The notes: generated from the letters alone by a model not told the origin. 64,000 nucleotides of DNA from Picocystis sp. L7 (GCA_020975725.1 QXJR01000016.1:186001-250000), one strand, 5' to 3'. Shown: positions 21,033 through 32,490, counted from the stretch's first letter. Made by a program: numbers and translations.

Positions 21033-24000
21033 GTTAGGAAAAATGTTGAAGGAGAGAAACTTGACACCAATCTCGACGACATTGAAGTCAAAGAGTGGAA
21101 TATAAGCGGACATGACCTAAGGGCTGTAGACTTTACGATAGCTTTGAAACGTAAGTTACGCAGGCTTACGAGCATATGTTCTTTTCGCGAATAGAACCAC
21201 TTAGAATTGGTATTTCTCTTCTTGACCATCAACTGTGACAATATGGTTATACAATACTTGGAATATTGGTTTAACTATGCATTCCACTGATTTCTTTAAT
21301 ACAGATGAATATATAGAATAAAAACGAAGGAAGACGACCGTTGAATGATGCTTTCACATGCTAAGGTGCATACAGTACGTTTTATGTGCTAATTTTGCCT
21401 TTCTTTTTGTGTTGTACGAAGATAAGAAACAAAGTGTAAAAATTATGGAACTTTTGTAGTATGTTAAATTTTCTTACTTTTTTGCAAGTCTTTCGTGGTC
21501 TCTCATGCGAGGATCACAAAAGTCTTGAGTCACCTCTTTGAATGGGAACCATTGTTTGCCACTTTTCATCTCGGTTTACAAGACATTCGGATCATCATGT
21601 ACATGCTTGTAGAAATCTGTCGCAATATTGGATGGACGGCCTCTTTTCGATAGATGACGAAGTGTTACGTGAAAACCACCATGTTTGAAGTCATCTTAAA
21701 GGGCGCGAGGGGCTAGCTTGCCCCAAACACATTGGTGTGAGTAGCGAGCCCCAGTCCGTCCATGACAAGTCAAATAGATGACTGGAACATGTGATAAAGG
21801 AACCAATGTTTTTCCGTTCTTGTAAAGAAGTTAAGTTTCCTCATTTTCCGATAGGTTTCCTCGTAGAGTGGAAAGCCAACGTACAAGACACAATCGCGTA
21901 AGATCTAATCGCCAGACCGTCGAAGTGGGACGCAAGGCAACGTGACCCTATACTTTCCTTAGCAATTGGGGAAGCCCTTGTATTGCTTAATTATTCTGGT
22001 AGGATTCCTTTCAAAGGGCTTCACATTGTTCGATTAGACAACACCTTAAGTGCATTGACAGCATATCCAAAACAAGGTCTATGCCTTTACCAAGGCTAAT
22101 TTTTGCATTAAAAGGTTCAATGGCCTTTGTTGAGTCTTCCCTTCTCGGATGAGACTTTGCCAAGATAAGTTAGGCCACTTTGTGGCTCGAAGAGAGATTC
22201 CTTCAACATACAAGTAGAGGAGCCTACTGATATTCTCGCCTCTAGAAAACCCTTCCGTAGTATTTTTTGAGTAAATCCAAGATCGAACAGACGCTTTTAA
22301 AAGCATGACTGTTGACTATAAATCCCTTCTCTCTGCCTTAGTGCCATGCTAGCCTTGTTGGTTCATTTCAAGCCAAATTGTAGGTGCACTAGGACTAGTT
22401 TTTCCATGAGGATGGGTCACCTCCAAAGATGGGCCCTGTTGTTCAATAAACGTGGTTGTTTGACGGCACTTGAGGAAATCAAGTAAGGAGCTTGCTTTGA
22501 ATAGAGGAATACATGAATGGAGACGGTAATGGTTATCCCCCGCAAGTGGGCGAGTGCTATTTTTATCCAGTCAAGTTAGCGATGAACACCCCTAAAATTC
22601 TGTCTGGGAGTGGGATGCAAGGGCCATCGTAGCTATCACTTGCCAAAACAGGCTAAGGGTGGCCGTGAGTGAACCCAAGTAAAAACATGCTATGTTACGG
22701 ATCAAGAGACCGAAGAAACCGACGAGGAAAAAGGAAGGACTCAGCCTAGTTGGATCTTCAAGCGCCAAACGAATAGAGAAGGTAGTTTGACGACATGTTG
22801 TCACGTGCTTGCGGCCGTACAATCGTGCAATGACGGTGACAACTAGGGTGGCCATTAGCCGCCTCGTGAAGATGCAAGAACAAACCCAGATTTTTACTAG
22901 CTATAGTCTTCTCAATGGCCCACTCATTTGATTTGAAACGGACAATTCCCTCGTCTTCCACCTGGCAATGCTCCTCATCCGAATACGACCTTGTTCTAGG
23001 ATCAACGAAGCGCTAAGGCTCAACCATGACACAAGACGTCGTCGCACTTGGCGGAAGCTCCAAAAATACTCCTCATTAGGTAGTTTCATTGTTCGTATCG
23101 CAAAATCTATGCCCTTTGAAGACGCATAAATATATGATTTGGCAATGTCTCTATAGAGGTTGTTATAGCCAACTCTTGCTGGTTGTTTTTTTTATGAAAG
23201 GAAAAGCAATAACGCATTCGTCCGGTCTTCATGCCCATTCCAGCACACAAAAGTTGACAAGAAAAACAATCAAAGTACCATCATCCGGACTTTTCGATGT
23301 CACAAGTGATTGAAATGCATCCCCCATCCATCTTTCATGGCCTTGCAATCGACAACAAGCACGGGTATGAACCAAAGTTCTTCGATTCGCGATGCATCCG
23401 ATCTTTTCCGTTTTCGAGTTATACACTTTGAGCCATGCGAAGGCACCTTGTGTAGACGTTAAGTGTGTGTGTATAATACAATGCACAAGTCGGGACTTTC
23501 CCTTGTAAAAGATCTTCAAATCACACAAGAAGAATGTGGTCGCCAAGGAAAAACGGGCATTGTTCTCTCCCGAATGTTCATATGCAACACCGTAAGTGTT
23601 GCTGGGTTGAACTCGTGGGAGCTTGACGGCTAGGTCACACCAACAAAAGGACCCACGCATTCGAAGTCGTTTCACCTCTAGAAAGCGAATTATTTTGTTG
23701 TATGGCTTGTTTTGTGGGGAAGAGGGCTTATTTACATGGACGTGCATTGGACAACTCCATAGCCCCGGTCGCGGTTTGAGTGGGGACGATCGATCGTATC
23801 GATTGGAAACATGTCGTGGTCCGATCGGAGTCGAATGGGATTTCTTCCCCCTTTCAAATGGGATCGGGAAACCCTTCCATCGATTCGTGCCTTCCGAGGC
23901 GAAAGCTTCCCGAACGTTGTGGCGGCGCACGCGCGCCTTCTTTCGCAATACATCGGTGTGGCGCACGCGAAGGAGCAGTGATTCGGACGCAACAGACACA

Positions 24001-24119
24001 CGTCCGGCAAGGAGTGTGCAGTGAGAACGCTAGGGGTTGAAGGCGAAGAGTGTACCAACAGGGCTCGGTATAAGCCAAGCCCACTTCCTTCGATTCAAAG
24101 AGCGAAACGCAGCCGTATA
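21033..24119. other. Spacer without a recognisable gene
   Basis: 3.1 kb, visibly more AT-rich than the gene block to the right for most of its length. I see no protein family, tRNA or element end here. Short open frames exist on both strands; the longest (23,229-23,999, minus) begins at a GTG, has no family I recognise and overlaps the likely eIF3h promoter. Confidence 0.5.
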
Positions 24120-25347
24120 ATGGCAGGGACACAACCTCTATCTTTCGCATCCATAGCGCAGAAAAAGGAGAAGAACGGCACGCTTCAGCATGTTCGGCTC
24201 GATGCCAGAGCAGTGTTGCAGATTGCCAAACACTGCAGGGAAACGATGCCAGACCTCGTATCCGGACAACTATTAGGACTAGACGTCCAAGACACGCTGG
24301 AAGTCACCTACTGCTTCCCATTTCCGGTGAGTTGCGTCCTTTGGATCTATCTACTACTACGCGTTCTTTGACGGAGAGTCGGGGGACTTTGCAATCAAAG
24401 CAATCCTATGGAAGTGAAGCAGCGAACCCCCTTGTGGGACTGGACTCGTCAACTGGATGCAAGTCCCATGTGCACTTTCCTAATCTCGTTGCGTCCCTGA
24501 CCGTGGTGCTTTGTCCAAGGAACAAACATACTGACTTTTTTCTTGCGTGCAGGTATCAGCAACAGAGGAAGATTATCAATTGGAGATGATGCGTTGTTTG
24601 AGGGAAGTTGGGATTGACAACAACACCGTGGGCTGGTACCAGTCGGCGTACCTGGGTGCTTATCAGACAGTGGAGCTGGTGGAAACATTCATCAGCTACG
24701 AGGAGAGCATCAGACAGTGTGTTTGTGTCATCTATGATCCTTTCCAGGAGGAGCAAGGGGTGCTTCCAGTGAAAGCCATACGATTGTCCGAGAGATTTAA
24801 GAAGGTTTACAAGGACGGTGAATTCACGCCCAGCCAACTGTTGGAGAGCAAGCTCAACTGGGATCAGATTTTCGAAGAGATCCCAGTGCAGGTCCACAAC
24901 AGTTCTCTGTGTTCTGTGGCAATGGAATGTGCAGACTCCAACAACACCTCCAGCACGAGGCAGAGTGACCTTCAACATCTGAATCTGTCTACCAATCCTT
25001 ACCTAGAAAAGAACCTGAGATTTTTGGTAGAATGCATGGATGAGCTTGCAAACGAGCAGCAAAAAGTAGGATACTATCAGCGCAGCCTTGCTCGTCAGGA
25101 GCAGAGCATTACCTCCTGGAAGCAGAAACGGAAGCAAGAGAATGCAATACGAAGGGCTGCAGGGGAGGAGCTGTTGCCAGAGGAAGACCCTACAAATCCT
25201 ATCTTCAAGCCCATCCCTGAGCCTACAAGGCTGGATTCGATGCTCATTGCCAATCAGATTAGAAATTACTGCGACAAAGTGGATACATTCAAAGCAAAGA
25301 GCCTCCAAAAGCTCTATCTCACGAAGGCGATACATGAATCGGATTGA
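24120..25347 (+). CDS. EIF3H: Translation initiation factor eIF3 subunit h (two exons)
   Basis: Exons 24,120-24,326 and 24,553-25,347 give 333 aa, close to the 352 aa of the human protein. Exon 1 has the start of the MPN domain (QGLLGL-like GQLLGLDVQDTLEVT, then CFPFP); exon 2 continues with the family blocks VGWYQSAYLGAYQT, CVCVIYDPFQ and the C-terminal RLDSMLIANQIRNYC. eIF3h is the MPN-type partner of eIF3f in the 43S pre-initiation complex; no JAMM metal site is seen, as expected for this MPN-minus subunit. The ATG at 24,120 is the first in frame. The gene is convergent with the taxilin gene, only 63 bp between stop codons. Confidence 0.95.
24327..24552 (+). other. Spliceosomal intron in eIF3h
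   Basis: 226 bp, 5' site CCG|GTGAGT, 3' site TTGCGTGCAG|GTATCA, phase 0. Removing it joins CFPFP to the family's EEDYQLEMMR block; read unspliced, the frame soon stops. It is the only intron I can support in the window. Confidence 0.93.
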
Positions 25348-25410
25348 AAAAGATATGCATGTCGTTGTGGTGCCAGGAAGTGGAGCATTATTGGTTTATT
25401 GCATGCAAGC

Positions 25411-26466
25411 TCAAAGCTTTGGCTCATTGTTGCTTGTTGTGACATTGACCTCCTTGAGGTGCCTGCAAAGGCTTTCTAGTTTTTCCTTCTGAGATTTGAT
25501 CCTCTCGTTCTCCTTCTTCATGGCAGCGAGAGTAGCCGACAGTTGGCTTTTCCTTTCGTTTGCCTCAATCAATGACGTATTGGCTTTGCTACACCTGCCC
25601 CTCAACTTTTCCACTAGCTTCTGCAACCCTGCATTTTCTTGGTTGGTCAACCTCAGTTTATCCGCCAAGGCTTTTGTTTCTTGCTTGAAACTTTGGATGA
25701 TTTCTGTGCTTTTGGTCATAGTGTTCTGCACTTCTTGAAACTTGATCCTGTATTCGTCAATCTGTGCTACCATGATCTTTTCTCTTTCCACTGTTTTTTC
25801 GTGTAGTTTCACTTGTTCTTCCGCTTTCGACTTCCAGTGTGCTGCCAACGAGTAGGCTTCGGACAGCTTCGTTTCCATCGTTTTCACACTCTCTGCCTTC
25901 GCTTCTAGGTTCCGCCGGAGCTCATCGAGGCTTTCGCCATATTCGTTTCGTATGTGATCCATTCGGTTTTGTAGTTCGATGTTGTTCTTGAGCTGTACTT
26001 CTCTCTCTTCGTGCGATGCTTGTATTTTCGCCTGCACGTCTTCGACCGTTTTGGAGACGGTGTCGGCGTGTTTCCGTCTTTTGGCTTCTTCTTCTTCGAT
26101 CATCTTTCGGCTGCTTTCGACGATGTCCCCGTTTCTCTTCTGCAGTTCCTGACACAGCGATTTCAGACGTTCGCATTGGGCGCTCTGTTTTTCCGACTCC
26201 GTCCTCCACTTCTTCGCGTCCTCGTGTGCTTCTTGGACCCTCCTTTCGAGCACTTTGTTTTCTTTCTCCGTGTGCAAGGTGCTTTCGACGACTTGCCACG
26301 CACACCGGCGCATGGCTTGTGCGGCTAGCTTTGCGTCTCCTTTGGACGTGGCTTCTTCCATGCCCTTGTCTAGATCTCTCTCCCATCTCTTTTTGATCCG
26401 GTTGACCTTCGCTTGCTCGTCTCGAAAGAGGATGGGTTCGGCATGGGTTCCATTCGTGGCGGCCAT
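25411..26466 (-). CDS. Taxilin-like coiled-coil protein
   Basis: 351 aa from the ATG at 26,466. Almost all of it is heptad-rich coiled coil. Family signatures are an early LCQELQKRN block, the middle DEYRIKFQEVQNTMTKS segment and the final LESLCRHLKEV, which match taxilins in order and spacing. Taxilins bind syntaxins and take part in vesicle traffic and, in some lineages, microtubule organisation. The open frame runs another 189 codons upstream, but that part is low-complexity and looks like leader sequence; the chosen ATG starts the conserved part. A general coiled-coil protein is the alternative. Confidence 0.82.
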   Translation of the reverse strand: MAATNGTHAEPILFRDEQAKVNRIKKRWERDLDKGMEEATSKGDAKLAAQAMRRCAWQVVESTLHTEKENKVLERRVQEAHEDAKKWRTESEKQSAQCERLKSLCQELQKRNGDIVESSRKMIEEEEAKRRKHADTVSKTVEDVQAKIQASHEEREVQLKNNIELQNRMDHIRNEYGESLDELRRNLEAKAESVKTMETKLSEAYSLAAHWKSKAEEQVKLHEKTVEREKIMVAQIDEYRIKFQEVQNTMTKSTEIIQSFKQETKALADKLRLTNQENAGLQKLVEKLRGRCSKANTSLIEANERKSQLSATLAAMKKENERIKSQKEKLESLCRHLKEVNVTTSNNEPKL

Positions 26467-27202
26467 GGTTGGGGTGAAGGAAGGTTGTTGTGACCTTCCC
26501 TCCCCTTCCCTCCATTTCCAACGGGGAAGGATGGAGGGATCGATGGGGCCCATCCCTTCTCTCGTCCACACCCTCGATGCCCCTCCCCTGGCTTCCCGCC
26601 CTTTCGCAACGATCCCACCCCCGAAGAAGAAGAAGAACAACAACGAAGGGGGAAAGGGGGATCCCCCTCCCGCCCCCCACCGGAACACCCAAAGGGCAAA
26701 CGCCCAACCCACCTTCCCAAAAGGAGTAACCAGCGTGGATCCGGATCCACCCAACGCCAGGACCCAATTCTGCACGGCAGACTTCAACACCCCACGAGGA
26801 TGGAACCATTGGAAACCATACCATGCATGCCCAAGGCTCCAATGCAAACCCCAAGTCCTCGCACTGACCACACGAACGAAACCAAACGCGCCCACGATCC
26901 AAGGAAGAAGAAAGGACATCAGGCATCCGTCCGTCGATCGATCATGGTTGGCAAAAGGAACCACGAGATCAGGTCCATTGGCGCTTCGGTCGTTGAATTT
27001 GTGCTCTCCCAACGCCGTCCCTTCGAATACCATCTCTTGATGGACGGATCGCCCTCAGGGTAGATCCCCACGCCTAGGAGACCGCCCCTTCGAGAAAGCA
27101 ACGCGGCAATGGAAGGGTCTGCCTTCGCATCCGTGGCCTTCCCCGGGCCAGCCTGTTCTACTGCATTCCTGCTCGCGAGGTACGGATGCTGTTTCATGAT
27201 CT
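26467..27202. other. Spacer between taxilin and TIM22
   Basis: 736 bp upstream of the taxilin ATG and downstream of the TIM22 stop. GC-rich with purine/pyrimidine-skewed tracts; several overlapping open frames arise from composition. I see no recognisable gene; it should hold the taxilin promoter. Confidence 0.5.
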
Positions 27203-27805
27203 TCAGTGGTCCAGCACTTTGTCGATCATGACCGAAAACGCCGCAAACGAGGCACAACCAATGCCCGCCGCTTGCCAGCCCGCCCTGGCTGCCAATGCCC
27301 CTCCCGTGAAGCAACCTGCATACGCGCTGTTGTAGATGTCGTGCTTCGCTCTTGCTTTTTCGATGACGCATTCCGATCCGGAATAGAGGGCACCCATGGC
27401 TGCGAAGGTTTTCGCGTAGGACCAGCTTTTTTGTCCGGCCGATTTCGCGGTGGCCAGTATTTGTTGTTTGGCGGTCTTGGTTGGTTTCCCTTGTTCACCG
27501 GCAAGAGGTGCATCGTTGTCCATGGTGCCGAAGACGAGTCCCATGAGCACTCCCATCCCTCCACCCATGACGAGGGACATGACGCTTCTCACTGCGCAGT
27601 GGTTCATGAATTCTTCTTGCATCAACTGTTCGGGCGTCGGCATGTGCAGTGTTTTGACGTTCGATGTCTCTACTTTCTTGTCTTCTGGGAGGACGTCTTC
27701 ACGCATCGTTTGGGCATCGGACGTGTTTCCCATCCCTTCGCCATCTTCCATCGATCGATTGGGACGGTTTTCTTCCGGTTGGGACGGAGACGTGGGGTCG
27801 GCCAT
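27203..27805 (-). CDS. TIM22: Mitochondrial inner-membrane translocase subunit Tim22
   Basis: 200 aa, Tim17/Tim22/Tim23 family. The first 60 or so residues are charged and variable. The membrane core follows: HCAVRSVMSLVMGGGMG (first segment), SYAKTFAAMGALYSGSECVIE, then YAGCFTGGALAARAGWQA and GIGCASFAAFS, all matching Tim22 in order. Conserved Cys residues (CAVR, SECV) sit where Tim22 forms its intramolecular disulfide. Tim22 is the channel that inserts carrier proteins into the inner membrane. It is divergently arranged to POLD1, sharing a 761 bp upstream region. Confidence 0.93.
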   Translation of the reverse strand: MADPTSPSQPEENRPNRSMEDGEGMGNTSDAQTMREDVLPEDKKVETSNVKTLHMPTPEQLMQEEFMNHCAVRSVMSLVMGGGMGVLMGLVFGTMDNDAPLAGEQGKPTKTAKQQILATAKSAGQKSWSYAKTFAAMGALYSGSECVIEKARAKHDIYNSAYAGCFTGGALAARAGWQAAGIGCASFAAFSVMIDKVLDH

Positions 27806-28566
27806 CCGCCGCCTTGGTTCCGTTCAGGTCCCCCCCCCTCTCGCTCTCGCTCTCTCGGTCAGGGAGGAATTGGTCAGGAATGAATTGGTTCGGGATGGAT
27901 GGGAACCCAACCGAAGGGTGGAGTGGGGGACATCCCGGTTCCCTCCGATGGGACGGTAAGGGAAGATCCGACCCGGGTCTGTCCGAGGCGCACCCCCTTT
28001 CCTTCCTTCGTTTGGGTTCATCATGCAGGTTTGAAACCCACCGTGGGCGGGTTGGGGGTGTCCCAGGTCCATCCGTCTTCTCCACCCCATCCTCCCCACA
28101 CGGTCGTGTGTTGGCCTTTCCCCTCGACCCCCCCCCCTCCCTCCCTTTTCGGATTGCGCGGGAAACCTCCCTCGGGTCCACACCCCCCCTCTTTCTCTCG
28201 GGTTCTCGATGCGTGGGGATGGTGGGGGGATGCTTGTTTCCAGGGATCGATTGTGGATCGATTGGGGATCGATGCGTTCCTTCCCTTTCTGGTCCAGGGT
28301 TGCCATTGGATGGAAGGACGGGTGGAGACGGGAGGAGGAATGGATGCACGTGGGGATGGGAGGGATCTGGGACGGGGGTGTCGCACACCCACCACCCGTT
28401 GCGAAAGGGGAAAGCGAAGAAGCACTGGATCGCCATTTCAAAGGTTGGGGAGAAAAGAGACGGCTGAAAACAGAAAGGAAAACAAACGTGAACGTAGGAA
28501 CGCGACCACAACCCGACGCAGAGGAAAGGGCGGAAGGTGAATTGGACGGGAAACATCCCTCGCAGC
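27806..28566. promoter_or_regulatory. Shared upstream region of TIM22 and POLD1
   Basis: 761 bp between two divergent start codons, so it should contain both promoters. Rich in CCC/GGG runs; no TATA box or other specific element stands out. Long open frames on both strands here are compositional. Confidence 0.6.
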
Positions 28567-31500
28567 ATGGAACCCAACCCATCCATCAAACGACAACCGT
28601 CCCATGATGGAGGAGAAGAACCAACCTCCAAACGATTGGCCACCGATCATGGAAAACAAGATCCGTCCACCTTCGAAGAAGAAGTGGACCTGATGGAACA
28701 AGCCACCTTGGCACACGACGGGATCCTGCCCGAAGAAGAAGAAGAAGAAGCACACCTAGATACACTCCTGCAAGACGCAGACGAAGCCGTGCAATTCAAC
28801 GTGCGAACCAAAGGAGAGTGGGAAAGACCAACGCCAGAACCGATCGATCCCGAAAGCGACCCAGTGCGATTCCAACAACTCGACATCGATTATGTGATTG
28901 CGCACCCGCACCCGAAGCTCGCCTTCCGAAACGACGGAACCAGCACCACGGTGGAAACGGGACAAGCCGCTGTAGTGCGTGTTTTCGGAGTCACCGAACA
29001 AGGCAACAGCATCTGCGTGCACGTGCATGGGTTCAAGCCCTACTTCTACATAGCAGCACCAGATGGGTTCGGCCCAGACGAATGCAGCACACTGCAAAAC
29101 ACACTCAATGCACGCATGGAAGAAACACAGAGAGGAGATAAAAGCAGACCAGGAATCTATGTTATCAACGTGGAAATCGTCCGCCGCAAAAGCCTTGTCA
29201 ACTATTCCCCAGTGCAAGGAAGACCCTTCCTCAAGATCACCATGGCATTGCCCACCATGGTCACTGCCTGTCGAGGGATATTTGAAAGAGGGATACAAAT
29301 TCCCAACCAAGGAACCAAAGCCTTCACCACATATGAAAGTAATGTGCTGTTTGTGTTACGGTTCATGATTGACTGTAAAGTGGTGGGTGGAAACTGGCTG
29401 GAAATCCCTCCGAAGAAATTCATGCCTTCAAGGGTGCAAACGACCCGGTGTCAGTTGGAGTTTGACATTCACTACAAAGACCTAGTCAGCTACCCTGCGG
29501 AGGGCGAGTTTGGAAAGTTGGCCAAGCTGCGCATTCTTAGCGTGGACATTGAGTGCGCAGGCAGGAAAGGACATTTTCCTGAGGCCAAGTTTGATCCTGT
29601 GATCCAGATTGCTTCCATGGTTACAGTCCAAGGGGACGATAAACCAATCATTCGTAATGTGATGACATTGAAAAGTTGTGCCCCAATTGTCGGTGCAGAT
29701 GTCATGTCTTTTGATGACGAAAAGGAAATGCTGAGAGCTTGGAGAGACCTTGTATTGGAGTCAGACCCAGATCTAATCATTGGCTACAACATTGTGAACT
29801 TTGACCTTCCGTATTTGTTGGACCGAGCCGATGCCCTGGGGATCGCTGACTTTGGGTACTGGGGCCGTGTGAGGAATTCAAGGGTAAAGATGAAAAATAC
29901 GGTGTTTTCTTCCAGGGCTTATGGAACAAGGGAAAGCAAGGAGATAACGATCGAAGGACGTGTACAGTTTGACCTCTTGCAAGCTATTCAAAGGGACCAC
30001 AAGCTCAGCAGCTATTCACTCAATGCAGTATCAGCTCACTTTCTTGGAGAACAGAAAGAAGATGTTCACCATTCCATCATTAGCGATCTACAGAATGGGA
30101 ATGACGAGACCAGGAGACGTCTTGCCGTCTACTGTTTGAAAGATGCATACCTTCCACAACGTTTATTGGACAAGCTCATGTACATGTACAACTACATTGA
30201 GATGGCTCGTGTGACGGGTGTGCCCCTGGCGTTCCTGCTATCACGTGGTCAGAGCATCAAAGTGTTTTCCCAACTCCTGCGGAAGGCAAGAGAAAGGAAC
30301 CTTGTCATTCCTAACCTTCCTGTCCAGGGTTCACCAGCCGACGGTGTGGCTTATGAGGGTGCGACAGTGCTTGATGCAAAGCAAGGCTTCTACCAGAAGC
30401 CAATAGCAACATTGGATTTTGCATCCTTGTACCCTTCCATCATGATGGCCCACAACCTTTGTTACTGCACCCTTGTTCATCCATCCATGGTGCCGCAAAT
30501 GAACGCCAAGGATGTTGTCAAAACCCCTTGCGGCGATGTGTTTGTCCGTCCCAACTTGGAGAGGGGGATCCTTCCAGAAATTTTGGAGCAGCTGCTGTCT
30601 GCACGCAAACGTGCAAAGGCCGATCTGAAGAAGGCCACGGATCCTTTTGACAAAGCAGTGCTGGACGGCCGCCAGCTTGCTCTCAAAGTTTCGGCCAATT
30701 CGGTGTATGGATTCACGGGCGCGACCGTAGGAAAGCTACCATGCTTGGAAATCTCTGGTGGTGTGACCGCTTTCGGTCGTGAGATGATTATGCATACCAA
30801 GACTTTGGTCACCCAAACATACAACACTTCGAATGGATACAAATACGATGCTGATGTTGTGTATGGTGATACAGACAGTGTCATGGTCAACTTTGGCGTA
30901 GATACCGTCCAGGAGGCAATGGAACTAGGACAGCATGCTGCCGAGCTCATAAGTAGGACGTTTCCGAAACCCATCAAGCTAGAGTTCGAAAAAGTATACT
31001 TTCCATACCTGTTGATCAACAAAAAAAGATACGCTGGTCTCTACTGGAGCAAGCCAGAAAAGTTTGACAAGATGGACACCAAGGGGATTGAGACAGTTAG
31101 GAGGGACAACTGCTTGCTAGTCAGGAATGTGGTCACAACTTGCCTGCAGAAAATTTTGATTGATAGAGATATCGATGCTGCGGTCGATTACGTGAAGCAA
31201 ACAATAAGCGACCTCTTGATGAACAGGTTAGATTTGTCATATCTTGTCATCACGAAAGCCTTGTCTCAAGATGTTGAAGCCTATGGAACAAGGGCGCCTC
31301 ATGTGGAGCTCGCCAAGAAGATGAAGAAACGCGATCCAGCGACCGCGCCCACAGTGGGCGACCGTGTGCCTTACGTCATTGTGAAATCCACCAAATCGGC
31401 GAGGGCCTACGAAAAGAGCGAAGATCCCATCTACGCATTGGAGCACAACATCCCCATCGATGCACAGCACTATTTGGAGCATCACTTGTCCCAGCCTTTG

Positions 31501-31911
31501 CTTCGTATCTTCGAGCCGATTATGAAGAACCCGAAGTCTTTGCTCTACGGCGAGCACACCCGAGCGGTTTACAATCCCGTTCCCTCCGCAGCCACCGGTG
31601 GGATCATGCGTTTTGCAAAGGTCAGGCTGAGCTGCCTGGGTTGCCGTGGTCCCCTCCCGGACGGGGAGAAGAAGTTGTGCAGGGATTGCAAGGGAAAGGA
31701 AGCAGAGCTGTACGAAAAAAGCCTTGGCACGATCAACTCCCTGGAGGAGCAGTTTGCCAGGTTGTGGTCTCAGTGCCAGCGTTGCCAGGGCAGCTTGCAC
31801 CAAGACGTGTTGTGCACGAGCAGGGACTGTCCGATCTTTTACCGGCGTAAGAAAGTGCAGAAGGACTTGAGTGAAGCTCAATCTCAGCTGGGTCGTTTTG
31901 ACGGTTGGTGA
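28567..31911 (+). CDS. POLD1: DNA polymerase delta catalytic subunit
   Basis: 1,114 aa (human 1,107). The in-frame codon at 28,537 is GTG; the first ATG is at 28,567. Family B polymerase with intact 3'-5' exonuclease: ExoI VDIECAG at residues 326-332 (Asp327, Glu329), ExoII YNIVNFDLPY, ExoIII YCLKDAYLP. Polymerase motif A DFASLYPS starts at Asp617, motif B is KVSANSVYGF, motif C YGDTDS is at 766-771. The C-terminal tail has CysA (from residue 1,023, zinc) and CysB (from residue 1,070, the 4Fe-4S site that docks the B subunit). This is the lagging-strand replicase with proofreading. No intron and no missing catalytic residue. Confidence 0.98.
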   Translation: MEPNPSIKRQPSHDGGEEPTSKRLATDHGKQDPSTFEEEVDLMEQATLAHDGILPEEEEEEAHLDTLLQDADEAVQFNVRTKGEWERPTPEPIDPESDPVRFQQLDIDYVIAHPHPKLAFRNDGTSTTVETGQAAVVRVFGVTEQGNSICVHVHGFKPYFYIAAPDGFGPDECSTLQNTLNARMEETQRGDKSRPGIYVINVEIVRRKSLVNYSPVQGRPFLKITMALPTMVTACRGIFERGIQIPNQGTKAFTTYESNVLFVLRFMIDCKVVGGNWLEIPPKKFMPSRVQTTRCQLEFDIHYKDLVSYPAEGEFGKLAKLRILSVDIECAGRKGHFPEAKFDPVIQIASMVTVQGDDKPIIRNVMTLKSCAPIVGADVMSFDDEKEMLRAWRDLVLESDPDLIIGYNIVNFDLPYLLDRADALGIADFGYWGRVRNSRVKMKNTVFSSRAYGTRESKEITIEGRVQFDLLQAIQRDHKLSSYSLNAVSAHFLGEQKEDVHHSIISDLQNGNDETRRRLAVYCLKDAYLPQRLLDKLMYMYNYIEMARVTGVPLAFLLSRGQSIKVFSQLLRKARERNLVIPNLPVQGSPADGVAYEGATVLDAKQGFYQKPIATLDFASLYPSIMMAHNLCYCTLVHPSMVPQMNAKDVVKTPCGDVFVRPNLERGILPEILEQLLSARKRAKADLKKATDPFDKAVLDGRQLALKVSANSVYGFTGATVGKLPCLEISGGVTAFGREMIMHTKTLVTQTYNTSNGYKYDADVVYGDTDSVMVNFGVDTVQEAMELGQHAAELISRTFPKPIKLEFEKVYFPYLLINKKRYAGLYWSKPEKFDKMDTKGIETVRRDNCLLVRNVVTTCLQKILIDRDIDAAVDYVKQTISDLLMNRLDLSYLVITKALSQDVEAYGTRAPHVELAKKMKKRDPATAPTVGDRVPYVIVKSTKSARAYEKSEDPIYALEHNIPIDAQHYLEHHLSQPLLRIFEPIMKNPKSLLYGEHTRAVYNPVPSAATGGIMRFAKVRLSCLGCRGPLPDGEKKLCRDCKGKEAELYEKSLGTINSLEEQFARLWSQCQRCQGSLHQDVLCTSRDCPIFYRRKKVQKDLSEAQSQLGRFDGW

Positions 31912-32490
31912 TCATCACGTGCTTGTGCACCGTTCCGTGTCCTGTTGTAATGTCTCTCGCGTTGCCCTTGAGTTTTGTACCTTTCCGCGTGCCCATAGGA
32001 CGGGTTGGAGGCTCGCATGTGTTGTACACTTGGAACCGCGAGGCACCCAGGCACGTTCCTCTTTCTCCCTCATCTCCCTGGCATCGTTCCTTTGCATGAT
32101 TCTCGTGGAACCAAGGGACCCTCTGGTCCATGGGATATGGGTGGGATGGACATGGTAGGACGGTGGGGTCTGTATGTGTATCCTCATCCCTATGGGTGGG
32201 TTTCTGGAAGGTCGATGCCTGTGTCCCTGCCAGGACGGGGGGTGTATCTGTTCGAGGGTGTGGAGCGTGCAGGATCCACCACCGAGGAGGGTGTGGGTGT
32301 GGGGCGTGCAGGATCCACCACCGAGGAGGGTGTGGGTGTGGGTGTGGGGCGTGCAGGATCCACCACCGAGGAGGGTGTGGGTGTGGGTGTGCATCGATCC
32401 CTCTCCCTCCCACACCTCCACGAGGGGTGCACAGGGATTGGAGTGGACCGCGGCCAAGGGTGTGGGTTTGGACGCCATCCCGAAACCGCC
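31912..32490. other. Spacer between POLD1 and the TM9SF3-like gene
   Basis: 579 bp holding the 3' end of POLD1 and the promoter of the next gene. It contains a small minisatellite. The frame of the downstream gene happens to be open through much of it, but the repeat-encoded stretch does not resemble the family. Confidence 0.55.
32266..32394 (+). repeat. Three-copy GC-rich minisatellite
   Basis: Three tandem units of 39-45 bp, each CGTGCAGGATCCACCACC followed by GAGGAGGGTGTGGGTGTG; the length difference is one extra GTGTGG step. Non-coding as far as I can tell. Confidence 0.85.

Noticed and set aside
23229-23999. Minus-strand 256-codon gene
   Set aside because: Begins at GTG, no recognised family, and overlaps the upstream region of eIF3h on the opposite strand; not enough to call.
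26255-27040. Plus-strand gene between taxilin and TIM22
   Set aside because: GC-rich compositional frame overlapping the taxilin coding region in antisense; no recognisable domain.
27664-28643. Genes in the TIM22-POLD1 divergent region
   Set aside because: Several overlapping frames on both strands with Pro/Arg/Gly-rich random-looking products, typical of GC-rich promoter DNA.
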